64,000 nt of DNA from Panopea generosa (Eukaryota > Mollusca > Bivalvia > Adapedonta > Hiatellidae): NCBI GenBank assembly GCA_029582155.1, contig CM055901.1, positions 46,435,228 through 46,499,227 on the forward strand, written 5' to 3'. Positions 11,378 through 22,657 of this stretch are shown here, piece by piece. A program made the position numbers and the translations under genes. How positions within the stretch are numbered: position 1 is the first letter of the stretch; every line of letters begins with the position of its first letter. The notes beneath the pieces are model-generated. The model saw nothing but the letters and a program-made list of their open reading frames with translations. It made no database searches and was not told where the DNA came from.

Positions 11378-11881
11378 TCAATCCAGATCACTGTCTGTGC
11401 TTTCACCACTGCTTTGTACACTAAACTGATCTAGCACATCTGTCAGCTGGTATACAGTTTCCGAGTCATCTGAATCCACATCGTCGTCAGACTGCAGTGG
11501 TTTGCCAGCGATGTCGACGAGCTCCTGTGGCAGAACATCTCCTGTGTACCACAGTCGCTCCAGCTTTCCATCCTTGACCTCCCATCCATGGTCAACCTTC
11601 ACATCTGGAATATCTGGTTCAGCAATGTGGGCCCTCTTCCAGATTCCAACCTGATAGTTGACACGTCTTACGTGCTGCTCCAGACTTCTTCTGCATGGTG
11701 GAAGTGATCCCAGGTCCACATTCTTTGAAGGGTGGGGTTGGTCTTCCTTGGCACACAGCTCCTGTATGCGGATGTATCGCAGCTCATTAACCTTGTGCAC
11801 TCTAGCACGACCATATATGGCACACGTGAATTCCTCCAGTTCATCAAGGAGGTCTTCGGTTATGTCCCAAGTTTCCTCCAA
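11378..11881 (-). pseudogene. C-terminal region of the PIN-nuclease element protein
   Basis: A 167-residue frame holding the segment downstream of the nuclease: ELRYIRIQELC, then LPPCRRSLEQHVRRVNYQ, IWKRAHIAEPDIPD, HGWEV, and an acidic Asp/Ser-rich tail ending at 11378. A 'HGW...W' segment near the C-terminus is a conserved feature of this family as I remember it. It lies in a different frame from the nuclease segment to its right, so the coding sequence is broken here. Confidence 0.7.
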
Positions 11882-12420
11882 CCTGCAGCAGCAAACTTTG
11901 GAGTTTTCTGGAGAGCTTTCAGTGGCTTGCTCTTTCCTATTCCTTTGAATGCGCTGGTAGTGTCACATCTAGTGTATGCATGGAGACACATGAGTGCTGT
12001 GCAGTGGTTCTGTGTATAGCCCTCTGCCAGTTCGGTGATGTCGATCAGTCGCTGCTTATTTCCAGTGCCAGTGTCAAATAGAATCACTACATTTGGCAAT
12101 GTGAGGGCGTAGTGCAGTAGGATGAAAAATACATCGCTGTCTCCACTTTTGGTCCGGATGTACTCGTATCCCTTGTCCTTTCCATACATGCAGTACAGAA
12201 CTACTCTGGAATCAGTTTCCTCTTGGGATGAGCGTAGAGTTTCGAACTCCGTCTTCGCTGTGCTTTGCCCATCTTCAGACGTCAGCTGGTATGCAGCTCC
12301 TTCACATATGATGATGACTTTTCTTCAAAGGAGCTTATTGGCATATGAATGATTCCTCCACGTCTTGCAGAGGAGATTGATGAATTGTGTCTTGTTGTCA
12401 TCATTTGTCAGGAACTGCTT
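11860..12420 (-). pseudogene. FEN1/XPG-like PIN nuclease segment of the element protein
   Basis: Read leftward from about 12420, the minus strand encodes KPPDWKQFLTNDDNKTQFIN, then an acidic stretch QEETDSRVVL (about 12200-12230), SGDSDVFFILLHYA, VVILFDTGTGNKQRLIDI, and HAYTRCDTTSAFKGIGKSK. In FEN1/XPG nucleases the E-x-D and D-x-D pairs bind metal and the 'CD-T-t-x-x-GIG' segment is the helix-two-turn-helix that holds DNA. The order and spacing fit this family well. The segment is spread over more than one frame: 11860-12189 is one clean frame of 109 residues starting MYGKDKGYEY. Assignment rests on motif reading only. Confidence 0.65.
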
Positions 12421-12445
12421 CCAATCAGGAGGTTTCTTGCCCCCT

Positions 12446-13216
12446 TTACAATGAGCGTCTCACTACAGCCCCTTCTCTCACGTTCCATGGATTTGACAGA
12501 ATTGGGAGTCTGAACACCGCATCTGTTGTCGTTGACATCATGCCTAAAATCCTGTTGCAGATCAAGCTGAAATTGGCTGGTATCTCCTTGAGGTAGTAGA
12601 AGTAGGCATTACCATCATAGACCACAAGTGTTGACTCAGCCGATGGAACTGGCGCATCCTCACACTCTTTGGTCAGATACTGGAAAGATTTAGATTTGTC
12701 TGTCTTTGTCAGAAATCCATCTGCTGTTCCAATGCTGTATGGGACAGGGGTCAGCGGGTACGTCATCAGCTCCTTCATGTCCAACTGCAAGCCCTGGCTT
12801 TGGGATTTCACAAATAGTTGGAAGGCAATATTGCCTTGTTGCTTATACTGGACCACTTTGTTGTTTGCCGTTGTTACTTTCATCTTCTTGTTCATGTCAC
12901 CAAGCGTTCTCAGATTCATCCGCTTTACTGGTTCAAAGAAGTTTTCATTCTTCTCCAGCCTGTCTTTTATGAAAGCTTTCTGTGCCTCTTTTCCTGACTT
13001 TTCTGCGGCCAAAACATCATTTGCTATAATCTCAGTGGCTGCAGCTCCAGATGAAAGACTGATAAGTTTGTCTTGGTCGTCAACTATAAATGGATTGATG
13101 AAGCTTTCAACTGCCTCATTTGCCTTTCGTACGCATTTCTCACTTTTCAGGATCTCTGCAGGTCGTACATCACGATGCATTGTTCCACTTTGGCTGTCTG
13201 TCAGCATGTCAGCCAT
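12446..13216 (-). pseudogene. Middle region with start of the PIN domain, element protein
   Basis: A 256-residue frame. It contains a helical charged region (SEKCVRKANEAVESFINPFI; AAEKSGKEAQKAFIKDRLEK), TPVPYSIGTADGFLTKTDKS, and LVVYDGNAYFYYLKEIP. The last has the 'hhhDG-a' pattern expected of the first strand of a PIN fold, with Asp as a metal ligand. It continues the same protein as its neighbours but in another frame. Confidence 0.65.
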
Positions 13217-13264
13217 GTTCAGTGTCGTGTTGACATACTGGGATCTCGCGTGTGTTGTTCGTAC

Positions 13265-14958
13265 CTATCTTTGGTATGCATCATGGTTGCTGAGAACCCC
13301 TGAAACACCAAAACCACCCCCACCAGCGCCACCATGAGATTTGGCATGTCTCATAAAGGTTTCCTTCATAGTTTTGTCGACGGCACAGCGGTTTCCGGGT
13401 ATGAAGGAACGAGCCACACTCATTGCTCCTCTCTTGATCAAATCAGTTGCTCCGGGATGAGATACCTCAATGTTAGCCAGAAAGATGGAGAAGTATGTGA
13501 GATATCGGGCGTAGCTCTGACCACCGAATGCAAAAAATATGTCTATCATGAGATGCAAACAGTGTGCATATGCAAGGAAGTCATTGTGCTTCACTGCCTG
13601 TACGAGAGAGAGTACTAGCCATATATGACTCATGTAGGAATCCCAAAGTTGGGCAGTTTTTCTGTGACTGCCTTCACTGACCTCCACTCTATACTGCAGG
13701 TAACCGTGGATGTAGTTACTGAATGCATCGTCATCTAATGCTGCGTTCAATTTGGTTTCTGTGAGCGATTGTAACAAATCATCCAACTTCTTCATCGAGT
13801 CTGCTGGGATGGAAGAGAACAGTTCCTGCTCATTTTGGTGAGCCATGTATTGTTCCAATAATAACCTTTCCAAGCACTCCAGCATGGTCTTATGGCTGTG
13901 CATCGCCCTGTCATAGTGCTTTCCGGATATCACACCTTGCAATGAACCAGAGGCAATCAGCCCTGCTTCAAGTAGGATGTCAGACAAACCAGAGCCATCC
14001 ATCTTCTTCCCCACCATCTTCAGATAAGCACACACGAGGTGGAAGGTACCAATCAAAACAATGTGCTTCTCATACCGTTTAGGGTTGTTCCAAAGCAATG
14101 GATATGTCTTCATGCAGACTCCCAAGTCGAAGGTTGTTATGACATACTGCTGGTTTACTTCATGTGTGGTCTCTTCAGCATATCTCAGACATTCTTGCAC
14201 AGTCTTATAATCGGTGATGGGTTGGGTGATGACTGGGTAATAGTCAATGGTGGCGAGATTTGTTGGTGGCATACCAGTTAAGGATGTGAAGCCTGTCCAA
14301 CCAGGTGCGTCCTGTGAGGCTGTACGCATCATGCGAATGAGAACCCAGACAAAATTGCGTCTCATGGCGCGTTTTAGGGCTTCTTCGCCTCCAGGGCATG
14401 TCAACTGTTGGATTGTGAGGGATGGACTCTTTCGTTGTGTTACATAGCATTCAGGAAGATTCCCGACTTGATCTGTTTTCAGAGAACGCGCTCCATTTCT
14501 GCTGACGGCCGGGATTTCAGGACGAGTACCCCCCTGTTGCTCTGGGTTTCCTTTGATGTCCTGCATCATAATACCATGAGCAGTGTGAATAGACCCATTG
14601 CCTGTCAGATCGTTCAAGAGCTGATCAAAGTTGTCAAATTCGGAATGAAACACCGATGGAGCATCAGAATCACGAACAATTTGGGTGGACAGAAAACTAC
14701 AGCCTGAGCAATAGCTGAGAAGGAGTAATTCTTTGAGTGCCCCATTCTGTTCAATAAGGTGATCAGTTGTTTGCTTCTGAACAGATGTCGCATTGTCATA
14801 CAGATAAGCACATGCTTTGGTAATTTCCATTCTCCATTGGTAGCGGCCCTGCATATGTCTTGGCCAATAGAAAGTACCAGCCTGTTGGCTCGTGACGTGT
14901 CAGCAGTTGGTGTCCCAGTGACAATACTTAAGAACTTCTTCAGCTGCAGTGGGAGCAC
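13265..14958 (-). pseudogene. Central helical region of the element protein
   Basis: Two overlapping frames (14614-14958 and 13265-14854) together cover the segment from LQLKKFLSIVTGTPTADTSR, through LPKHVLICMTMRHLFRSKQL, DAPSVFHSEFDNFDQLLNDL, HTAHGIMMQDI and a long helical stretch, to a Gly-rich KSHGGAGGGGFGVSG end. Each piece keeps good protein-like composition, so the break between the frames looks recent compared with the selection that shaped the sequence. Function of this region is unknown to me. Confidence 0.65.
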
Positions 14959-16121
14959 TCTTCACTGTTTTCTAAGTCTGTTGATGTTGGTGGCCATTTC
15001 AGCTCTGCCGATTGTTCAAAGCTACGCAGAATCAATTGGTGTAGGTGAGTGGCGGCATCCTTAATTATGTCAGTGGAACCTAGTGCATATACACTCTTGA
15101 CAGCACGGTTTACATCAATGTCCGAGCTGTATACAGTGCATGGTGTAAACTTTGTCTGCTTATCAAGTTGGCAGAATGATAATTTCCCACAATAGTTGAC
15201 ATCCTTCGCCAGCTTGACCTTCAGTTTCTCACTGCGATAGTTAGGATTGGCGAACTCCGTATCTTGCAGGCTCGAAATATAGACCTGAACAATCTCACAC
15301 ATTGTGACAATCTTTTTGTCACATATCACATCTTTGTCAATCTTCTCACACACATTCTGATACGCTGTCCTGTGTGCCAGTTCAAGCTTTTCCTGCTGTG
15401 TCCTCTTCTCGTCATCAGTACTTCTCCACTGCTTTGGGTCTGTAATGTACTTGGCTCTACAGCTCTTGTGAAATTGCACCTCGCATGCAAACAAATCATG
15501 TCCTCTTATTTTAGTTAAGAGTTGTTCATCGGATTTCTGCTCTGCTACTTCTAGAACTCTTCTCCAACCATCAAACTCAAACATATTGGTTCCTTCACTT
15601 GTCCAGTTACCCTTCACCTTGATTTTCTTGCACCCTTCGGAGTTACAAAATATACAATTGGGCTTGAAGATAGTGGTATCACTGTCATTTGAAGATCGCC
15701 GACTTGTTCTGGATGAACATGTTGCTTCCGGCGTATCTGGAGGAACCTCAAGGCGCTTAAGATTCATGGTGAACCTCTGATAACATTCACGATGATATCC
15801 ATCAGAGTCTGTATATGTTTCGGGAATGAGGTCACACACCTGTTGCATTCTATGTATAGAACCGAGTGGTTGGCAAAGTCTTCGGGATCGTACTTCTTTT
15901 ATTTTGTCCAGTGTTTTGTTGCAATCTTTCATGTTCGTGAATAACTGCAGTTGTCCACATTTTAATCCCTGAATATTGATAACACATCTTGGTTTCATAT
16001 GGGACGTTGATGCTTTACAACTTTCACCACGTCTTCTCTTTGACGGCGGGCCATCATCTTTTGGGGGATCCTGGGTATCAGAGGAACCTTGCATCACTGT
16101 CGTTGTATGTATTAGAACCAA
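14940..16121 (-). pseudogene. N-terminal region with NLS and Cys/His modules, element protein
   Basis: A 393-residue frame starting MVLIHTTTVMQG; an internal start at MQGSSDTQ is equally plausible. It has a basic nuclear-localisation-like PPSKRRRG (residues 25-32) and two modules ending in an H-x-x-C signature: DGYHRECYQRF, and CIFCNSEGCKK ... LFACEVQFHKSCRAKY. The second gives a C-x2-C ... C-x4-H-x2-C spacing that could bind zinc. As the most upstream part of the coding region it lies about 240 bp inside the right-hand terminal repeat, which would then carry the promoter. Confidence 0.7.
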
Positions 16122-16355
16122 TCACTATATGCTTGATATGTAACATACAAAAAATGCAATATTTAGAACAGATATTCCAGTGTGGTCATTTTGATTGCTT
16201 TTCTAACCAAATGAAACAAGAAAGCTAAGACTGTATTTCCTTTAGGTTTTATGATGGCGTCAGTCTTCATGAAGTTGTGATTGACCGCTCCTGAAAATTG
16301 TCATGAATCTGTGTTTTATGTTGATTGAATGGGGTTCGAAAAACTACTCTCAGGT

Positions 16356-16706
16356 ATGGAAGAAATTTGACCAAAAAATAATGACAATTATTTTGTGAAA
16401 ATATACAATTTTGACCTCAAAATCGATATAAATTCATTTTTTTAGAAATAAATATTTTTATAGTAGTTTGTTTTGTTAATAGATGTGTTTGTTATTCTAT
16501 TGCAGTCATTTTGATACCTCATTTGTTAAATTTGATCGGAAAATAACGATTTTATGATATTTTTCACATTTTGGGTAAAAATTTCACTATGGCAGCCATC
16601 TTGATGACGTCATAACCGGAAGTTCGTCCCAACTTACGCAATGTTAACATTGATTTTCGTGATCAGAGCGTCATGGGGCTTCAGAAAAATATTGGTTCGG
16701 AGGTTT

Positions 16707-16737
<31 letters not shown>

Positions 16738-16763
16738 GTGCACGGTGGACCCTTCTAGCTCCC
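16356..16763 (-). repeat. Right terminal inverted repeat of the PIN-nuclease element
   Basis: Reverse complement of 10790-11183 with scattered substitutions. It contains TGACGTCA at 16605-16612, ATGGCAGCCATCTTG at 16589-16603, a (GT)n-poly(G) run near 16706-16738 and the outer end ...GGTGGACCCTTCTAGCTCCC. Confidence 0.9.
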
Positions 16764-16799
16764 GGACTATAAGAAATTAAAAACTGAATAACAACCCTC

Positions 16800-17110
16800 A
16801 GATAGTTGGATAGAATGTAATTAGAAAACCGCTGAATGACACTTATATATACGAGGCACCTACGTATGCTACGTACTAAGCATATTTTGGCAGTTGCAGT
16901 CTTATAACCTCAATTTGTATCGGCTATATCTTTGATTTAAAACCGAAATAATAATACGAACATAAAGGGGGTTTCCAACCTCACTTCCCAACCGCGTGCA
17001 CAAAAATAACAGGAAGTACCAGTTTATCGTGTGTAGTTATCACCGTAAATGCCGCGTAGTAGCCGCTTATGTAACGTATACGTTGGACGGAGTGTGTATG
17101 TTTCAATTCA
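16800..17110 (+). repeat. Dispersed repeat, copy 1
   Basis: Phrases such as 'tatacgaggcacc', 'ggctatatctttgattt', 'gtgcacaaaaataacaggaa', 'atcgtgtgtagttatcaccg' and 'aacgtatacgttggac' recur as the reverse complement at 40905-41450. The family is not identified. It directly abuts the right edge of the PIN-nuclease element. Confidence 0.75.
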
Positions 17111-18076
17111 ATAAAAAGAATTTATAATTTCAATAGATTTTGATGAAAATTTCCAGAAAAGGTAGACAGTGGCTATATTATACAAATAAAATAAATTTTA
17201 AAAAGGCCGATAAAGCACTAAAGGTTTTATTGCTGTTTAACTGAGCGTTGCATTTCTAAAGTCTTTCGGTGTAGAAATATTCTGGGCCCTTTTTACCCTT
17301 ATTTAGGAGTGATGCAAATGCAACACAACAGAGGGGGGCACTTCGTAAGTTCAGTGGAAGGTCATTACACTAACGTACGAAGGATTGTAATAAAGTCTAG
17401 TTCGTAAACGGACTGTTTGGAGATTTCATAGTTTTTTTCTTAAATTATAACCGGAGGTATCAGCAACAGATAGGGGAATTAACAGGAATATATCAGGGGG
17501 GAATGATATTAATATCTTGAAATATAAATTATTTCTAAAATGGATAAAACACATCGCATTATCATTAATAAATAAAATCCGAATGGGTTGCAATTTTAAG
17601 CGGGAAATCTATTTAAGTACAACCTAAGCGCGAAGCCCAAGCTGGGAAATCCCTATTTAATATATTATTTTGGCATGTTTGAATAGTTATCCTTTTGACA
17701 ATACGGGGTCAATGAGTGTATATAAACATGATAATTATATTTGGGAAAAATGTATTTAGCCAATTGTAAAATTCTGAAAATCCTGATCAATTCCCTTTAA
17801 AGTAGATAGGTACTCAGACGAGAGGTTAATGGTAACTAACTTTGCAGAATTGCGTGAGTTTGTTTTATTCTCTTCTCGTTCCGAGTGATTCCCAACAAAC
17901 TTCGTCATATAGATCAAGGATAGAAACTAATTTGGTTGCACCACAGACAATACTTGCTGCTTCGTTCTGAACTTTATTAAGTTGTTGTTTTTCGTACTGG
18001 GTACAATAACCCCAGACATATCAGCATATTTATAGACGGGTCGACAAACGATTGGTAGATAACCTCGAGAGATAAC
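17111..18076. other. Non-coding stretch
   Basis: AT-rich, no open frame of note, no repeat recognised. Confidence 0.4.
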
Positions 18077-18362
18077 AGCCGGGTCCGATGAGCTCAATCG
18101 ATAACGTGTCTGACTATCAATTCAGGGGTCGTGAGTTCGAATCCCCGCCCAGCAGCAGTCTCCGTGATGATTGATATACGACATTGTGTCTCATTATCAT
18201 TCGTCCCTCATCGCTGATTTAAGTGGGAAAGTTATCAGTTACTTGCGGAGATGGGGTGTGCTCGAGTACTGGTTAACCTTTCAGGATCCCAGTGGTTACG
18301 TTAACTGATCGCCTGTTAGCCCTCAATAACATAAAATGACGCTAAATATTCAATCAATCAAC
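18077..18362 (+). repeat. tRNA-derived SINE, full length
   Basis: Head GCCGGGTCCGATGAGCTCAA, B box GGTCGTGAGTTCGAATCCCC, central domain and tail gacgctaaatattcaatcaa, matching the copy at 49179-49466 closely. Confidence 0.85.
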
Positions 18363-21300
18363 CATTCCATCGAGAAACATACGATCCAAGTTGTATTTTA
18401 GGCGACGAATAATATTATTTCGTTTCGGGAGAAGAGAACCGATTTTGAGATGGATTTAGCAAGTTTTGGCAAGGATAAGGCAATATCAACAACTGGAATA
18501 ACACCAACAGGAGCAACAGCAGAGGTAACTGAACAGATATAAACAACAGCAGATTCAGCAGCAGTGAAACAATATTTATTGATTCCAATATTTTGGAATA
18601 AATTTCAACCGTGACTATACACACTTGTGGTCATCTTCAATGCTTGTTTTGATAAAAAAATAAACGTTTTGACAATTTCTTCTTTTATAATTCAATAGCT
18701 GTAGATCTAACAATAAACATATTTTGTGTATAGTTTCCGCGAAAAAGTATTCCTAAGTTATCATAAACGTTTTAATCACAGAATTTAATGTCATATTATC
18801 ATTGACGTATATGTCACTGATCTTATATCAAAGTGGAAGACGAAAGAAATTTGTTGTTTATGTTTTTTTATACGAATGATAATACATGTCTTGGAAAATT
18901 CCCAATCCGTTTGCTTATTAGGTGAATTATAGAATAAAGTATGTTTAAACCACTTTTTTATATAAACTTTAACGTTTTTTTATAGTGTCTCTTCCCAATC
19001 GAGCTAAAATAAATGTTTGATACCAATGACGTATATAGTAGTTCTTGTTGATACCTAAATCACAAACGTCTGTGTTTTATAAACGCACAGTTATAGACCA
19101 AAATATAAAAATTAATTCACAACTTGAAGAGTCGCTCGGAAATTATCTGATTTAGGATAGTTGTATTTTCAGTGCGGGACACGATTTAATCGACAACACT
19201 TCACATTCGGAATGCAAAACACGCACTATTAGGCCTACAGAACCAGAACATAACACATGTTTCTGAACAAAAAGTTAATAAAATAGCGTTATTTATATGA
19301 TAGCATGTAAATAATCAGTGTTAAATATTTTATCTTAAAAATTTCGGACTTATAAGTGATGCCTTTTTAATATTCAGTTAAGACTAAGTTAAATTGACGA
19401 CTGTTATATTATTAAACGTGATTCGGTCGATCATTAGACCTTCCCAAACACTCAGCACTTCCGGGTTGCAAGTTACGTGTCAGACAGGTATTACATTGCT
19501 GTCTCTGTTCATTTCCCGTATTATATGTCTTTTTTTAATTTTCATAATGTGGAAGTTAAAACACACTTGCAATGAAACCTTTTTTGTTGGATTTCAGTCG
19601 TTGTGTTTGCTCAAAATAGGATGATTTTAGTTACAAGATACGTGTTTTTGCCCTTGAGGAGTAGCCGGTTTCAAGCACTTGAGACAGGGCTCGAATTTAA
19701 GCGCTCGCCACTCGCAAAATGCGAGCTGTATTTTGAAAATGCGAGTTGAAATTACTTAAGCTGGCATTTTTTTGCGAGCGGATTTCAAGTTGAGAAAATC
19801 ACTGATTGTATTCATTTTATTGTTTTTTGAAAATAAACAAGTATTATCCTGGTAAAAATAACGGATTCTTGTCAATTTTACCAAATTACCCCTTGGCAGC
19901 ATGATTGTCAATGACATGTATTAAATATTTAATATGTGTAGAATGCGTCCAATTGTTTTTGATATCGAGTTCATTCTGCAAACAAGAAGTAAAGTTAAAA
20001 CCCGTCAACAACATAATGAGTAGACTGCGTCTAATTTGATCGATCGCGCACTCACTCTATAAAATAAAAGTTAAGTTGAAACCAGTCAGCTTTATTGTTT
20101 ACATATTTTGTCAGCTGTTAAACTTGACAATGACAAAAATGGTGTGTCAATTGTAGAAACCACATGATCAACAATTAAACTATATTACTATGATATCAGA
20201 ACATTTACACATGTTAAACAATCGTCCTTGGCTAGATCAAGATCTTATTTTAAAACGAAAGGCCATTGGCTATATTAATTCTATAAATAGAAATGTGTGT
20301 ATGTCCAATCTCGGTCTCTGTGCACTTGTTATTGTTGGTTACCATATTTTGGTTTTGTTAAAAGTGTTTATTTATGATATATCATTGTATGCATTTATTT
20401 ATGGTAGTATAATAAATAACAAAGACAATTTTATTTTTTAAAATATTTTGTTTTGTAAAGTACTGCTTTGAATTTTACCTTTACATATATAATAACCTTG
20501 ATACCATTGTCTATAAATAAAAAAAAGCTAATAATGCATATTAAATAACACACAGACTTTGAAACAATTAATTTTGTGTTTGTTTAGACATTTAGGACTA
20601 CAAGTTTCTGCGAAAATTGGTTTGGCTAGTTGTTTTCAAATTTGGCCAGTTGAAACTTTAGGCACTGGCCAAAATTGCCAGTGCACAAAAAAGTTAAACA
20701 TAGCCTTGAAATTGCAAAATAAAATATAAGGAGTATGCCAGTCCTTAAACAGTGATTTTTTAAGTAGGTAAAGAAGTTTAAGGGTTCTCCACAGGAAGGA
20801 ATGCAAGCACTGGGGTAAGAGTGCATAAACACCTTCAACACATTTTCAAGCGCTGTGTAAGGCACTCATTGAAATATATCACTAGTACAACTTATATTAA
20901 TCAGTTGAAGTTATCATATTCAGTATGTTTCATTTTAGGCATTAAAATGAGAACAGCTATGCAAAGATTTTAATAATGATTTAAAGGAAAGTAGGCTTTT
21001 GCAAATTTATTTTTAAAGAATTCAAGGGTTAGGGGAATACCATTTCTGATAGTCAATCGTTTGAGAGCCCTTGTGCTTAAATGCCTGGAGAAGCCTGAGT
21101 TTTAGCAAAACATGTATTTTTTTTATATTTATCTTGTTTGCATACTTCACATTATTTGTCTGCATGGGGGATTTGTTTACCTTTTGCAAGAAAATCCAGT
21201 TAGTGACTGACATCATTGATTCTTGTGTTCTCAAAAAAATGATGTTTACAAAGTGCATGAAATTTGGGTTGCATGAAAACTGAGTACCCAATGATAAATT

Positions 21301-21900
21301 CGTCCACATACACCACTGTCACCCAACACAATTCATATGTTATTCAGACAAACAAAATTGATTTCATATATCCATCATAATAAGTTAATATGATGGACAT
21401 ATGGAATCCATTTTGCTTGTCTGTTGTGTTGAATGAAGGAATTACAACATTATGTAAAAAAAATGTGAATCTGAGGCTATACTGAATCATTGATTCTTTT
21501 GTATGTTTAGTTAAAGCAAGAGAAGGAAAAGCAACTGATTGAGATTAAATGAATGATCCCATATTCTCATGCATACTTATATGATGGAAGATTGCATGCT
21601 GTAACTGTATTGTAACTTATTAATATCTACTTTAAAATAAATACGGAAAATTGTATTTTTGAGTCGCCAGGCCTTCTTCTACCATATACTGAGCTGGGCA
21701 ATTTAAAGCAAAGTAGCAAATTCCAATGGCAGTCAGTTAACCCTTTACTCCATAGATACGTGTTTTCCCACACCAATCACAGAAGGCCTTTGAAAACAGT
21801 GCAGGAAGAGTTCAGATTGCTTGTAACAAACAATCTGAACACTTCATGCACTGTTTTCCACTCTGTCAGTTAATATAAACATAATTCACCCAATAATTCA
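18363..21900. other. Non-coding intergenic stretch, possibly 5' region of the kinase gene
   Basis: No frame with protein-like conservation. Bases 19685-19790 and 20590-20700 hold low-copy-looking phrases (gcgctcgccactcgcaaaat; cactggccaaaattgccagt) that resemble transposon ends but could not be paired. An upstream non-coding exon of UMP-CMP kinase may lie here; I could not place it. Confidence 0.35.
21345..21423. repeat. Near-perfect hairpin, 34-bp arms
   Basis: Bases 21345-21378 pair with 21390-21423 at about 30 of 34 positions, around an 11-base loop (aataagttaat). A second pairing stretch (aacaca / tgtgtt) lies just outside. Likely a small foldback MITE. Confidence 0.75.
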
Positions 21901-21904
21901 AAAG

Positions 21905-22197
21905 CCTTCTATATTAGAGGTGTCCAAAGGCGTCTCTTTAGAGGTGTCCAAAGGGGTGTCCAAAGGCGTCTCTTTAGAGGTGTCCAAAGGCGTCTATATT
22001 AGAGGTGTCCAAAGGCGTCTATATTAGAGGCGTCCAAAGGCGTCTATATTAGAGGTGTCCAAAGGTGTCTATGTTATAGGTGTCCAAAGGCGTCTATGTT
22101 AGAGGTGTCCAAAGGCGTCTATATTAGAGGCGTCCGAAGGCGTCTATATTTGAGGTGTCTGAAGGGGTCTATATTAGAGGTGTCCGAAGGCGTCTAT
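21905..22197. repeat. 25-bp minisatellite upstream of UMP-CMP kinase
   Basis: About eleven copies of a unit like GAGGTGTCCAAAGGCGTCTA followed by TATTA, with some shortened units near the left end. It ends about 320 bp before the acceptor at 22515. Confidence 0.9.
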
Positions 22198-22515
22198 ATG
22201 AAGTAAAGGGTTAATTTGAAAGTACTTAGATTCTCTAGAGACCTCCGTTATTTCAATATGAAAAGAATGAAAGGCTCGTCTCTTTCTCTGAAAAATTAAA
22301 TTTAAGTCTGAGAACATTGCTATACAGTGCGGATGTAACAAAATTTTTATAGCCAATGATCTATTTATGTGAATAAAATTTCTGCAAAATAAATGAAGAG
22401 TAATGCCAACAAAAATTGGTGATTTTACAATATATAACCATAGTACCATATATACCTAACCATAGTGTAGATCTTAGACATAATGTTGTTTAATATACCA
22501 ATCCTTATTTTACAG

Positions 22516-22657
22516 GTGCCGCTCAGTTTGTGAGTTACCACAGCAAAAAAGCAAGCTGATTCTGTTATCCACTTTCACCAGAGCTGTACGAGGGCTGGTC
22601 ATATCGTCCCAGAGTCAGACTCGCTTCATATATAAGACAATCCACACATCACGAATA
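22516..22657 (+). other. 5' part of UMP-CMP kinase exon: UTR or N-terminal extension
   Basis: A good acceptor (ttattttacag) ends at 22515. From there the kinase frame stays open to the ATG at 22658, reading ...KLILLSTFTRAVRGLV...TRFIYKTIHTSRI. No in-frame ATG lies in this stretch, so a longer form would need a start in an exon further upstream. The stretch is basic and Ser/Thr-rich with few acidic residues, like a mitochondrial presequence, and sits where human CMPK1 has its own N-terminal extension. It may equally be plain 5' UTR. Confidence 0.5.

Larger units (their letters stand above)
10790..16763 (-). mobile_element. ~6-kb TIR element with a decayed FEN1/XPG-like PIN-nuclease protein
   Basis: Terminal inverted repeats of about 400 bp (10790-11183 and 16356-16763) begin GGGAGCTAGAAGGGTCCACC at both outer ends and include a poly(C)/poly(G) run, a TGACGTCA site and long matching AT-rich stretches. 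The flanks give at most a 3-bp TAA direct repeat if TA(A/G)(G/T)C(T/C) is counted as part of the end, so target-site length is unresolved. Between the arms lies minus-strand coding sequence (16121 to 11378) for a protein of roughly 1,500 residues, now split over about five frames. No DDE/D transposase, integrase or tyrosine-recombinase motif was noticed. As I recall, homologous 'uncharacterized' proteins are multi-copy in many invertebrates; I know of no transposon superfamily name for them. Confidence 0.8.

Noticed and set aside
19685-20700. Possible transposon with ends at 19685 and 20700
   Set aside because: The two ends do not pair as inverted or direct repeats and no target duplication is visible.
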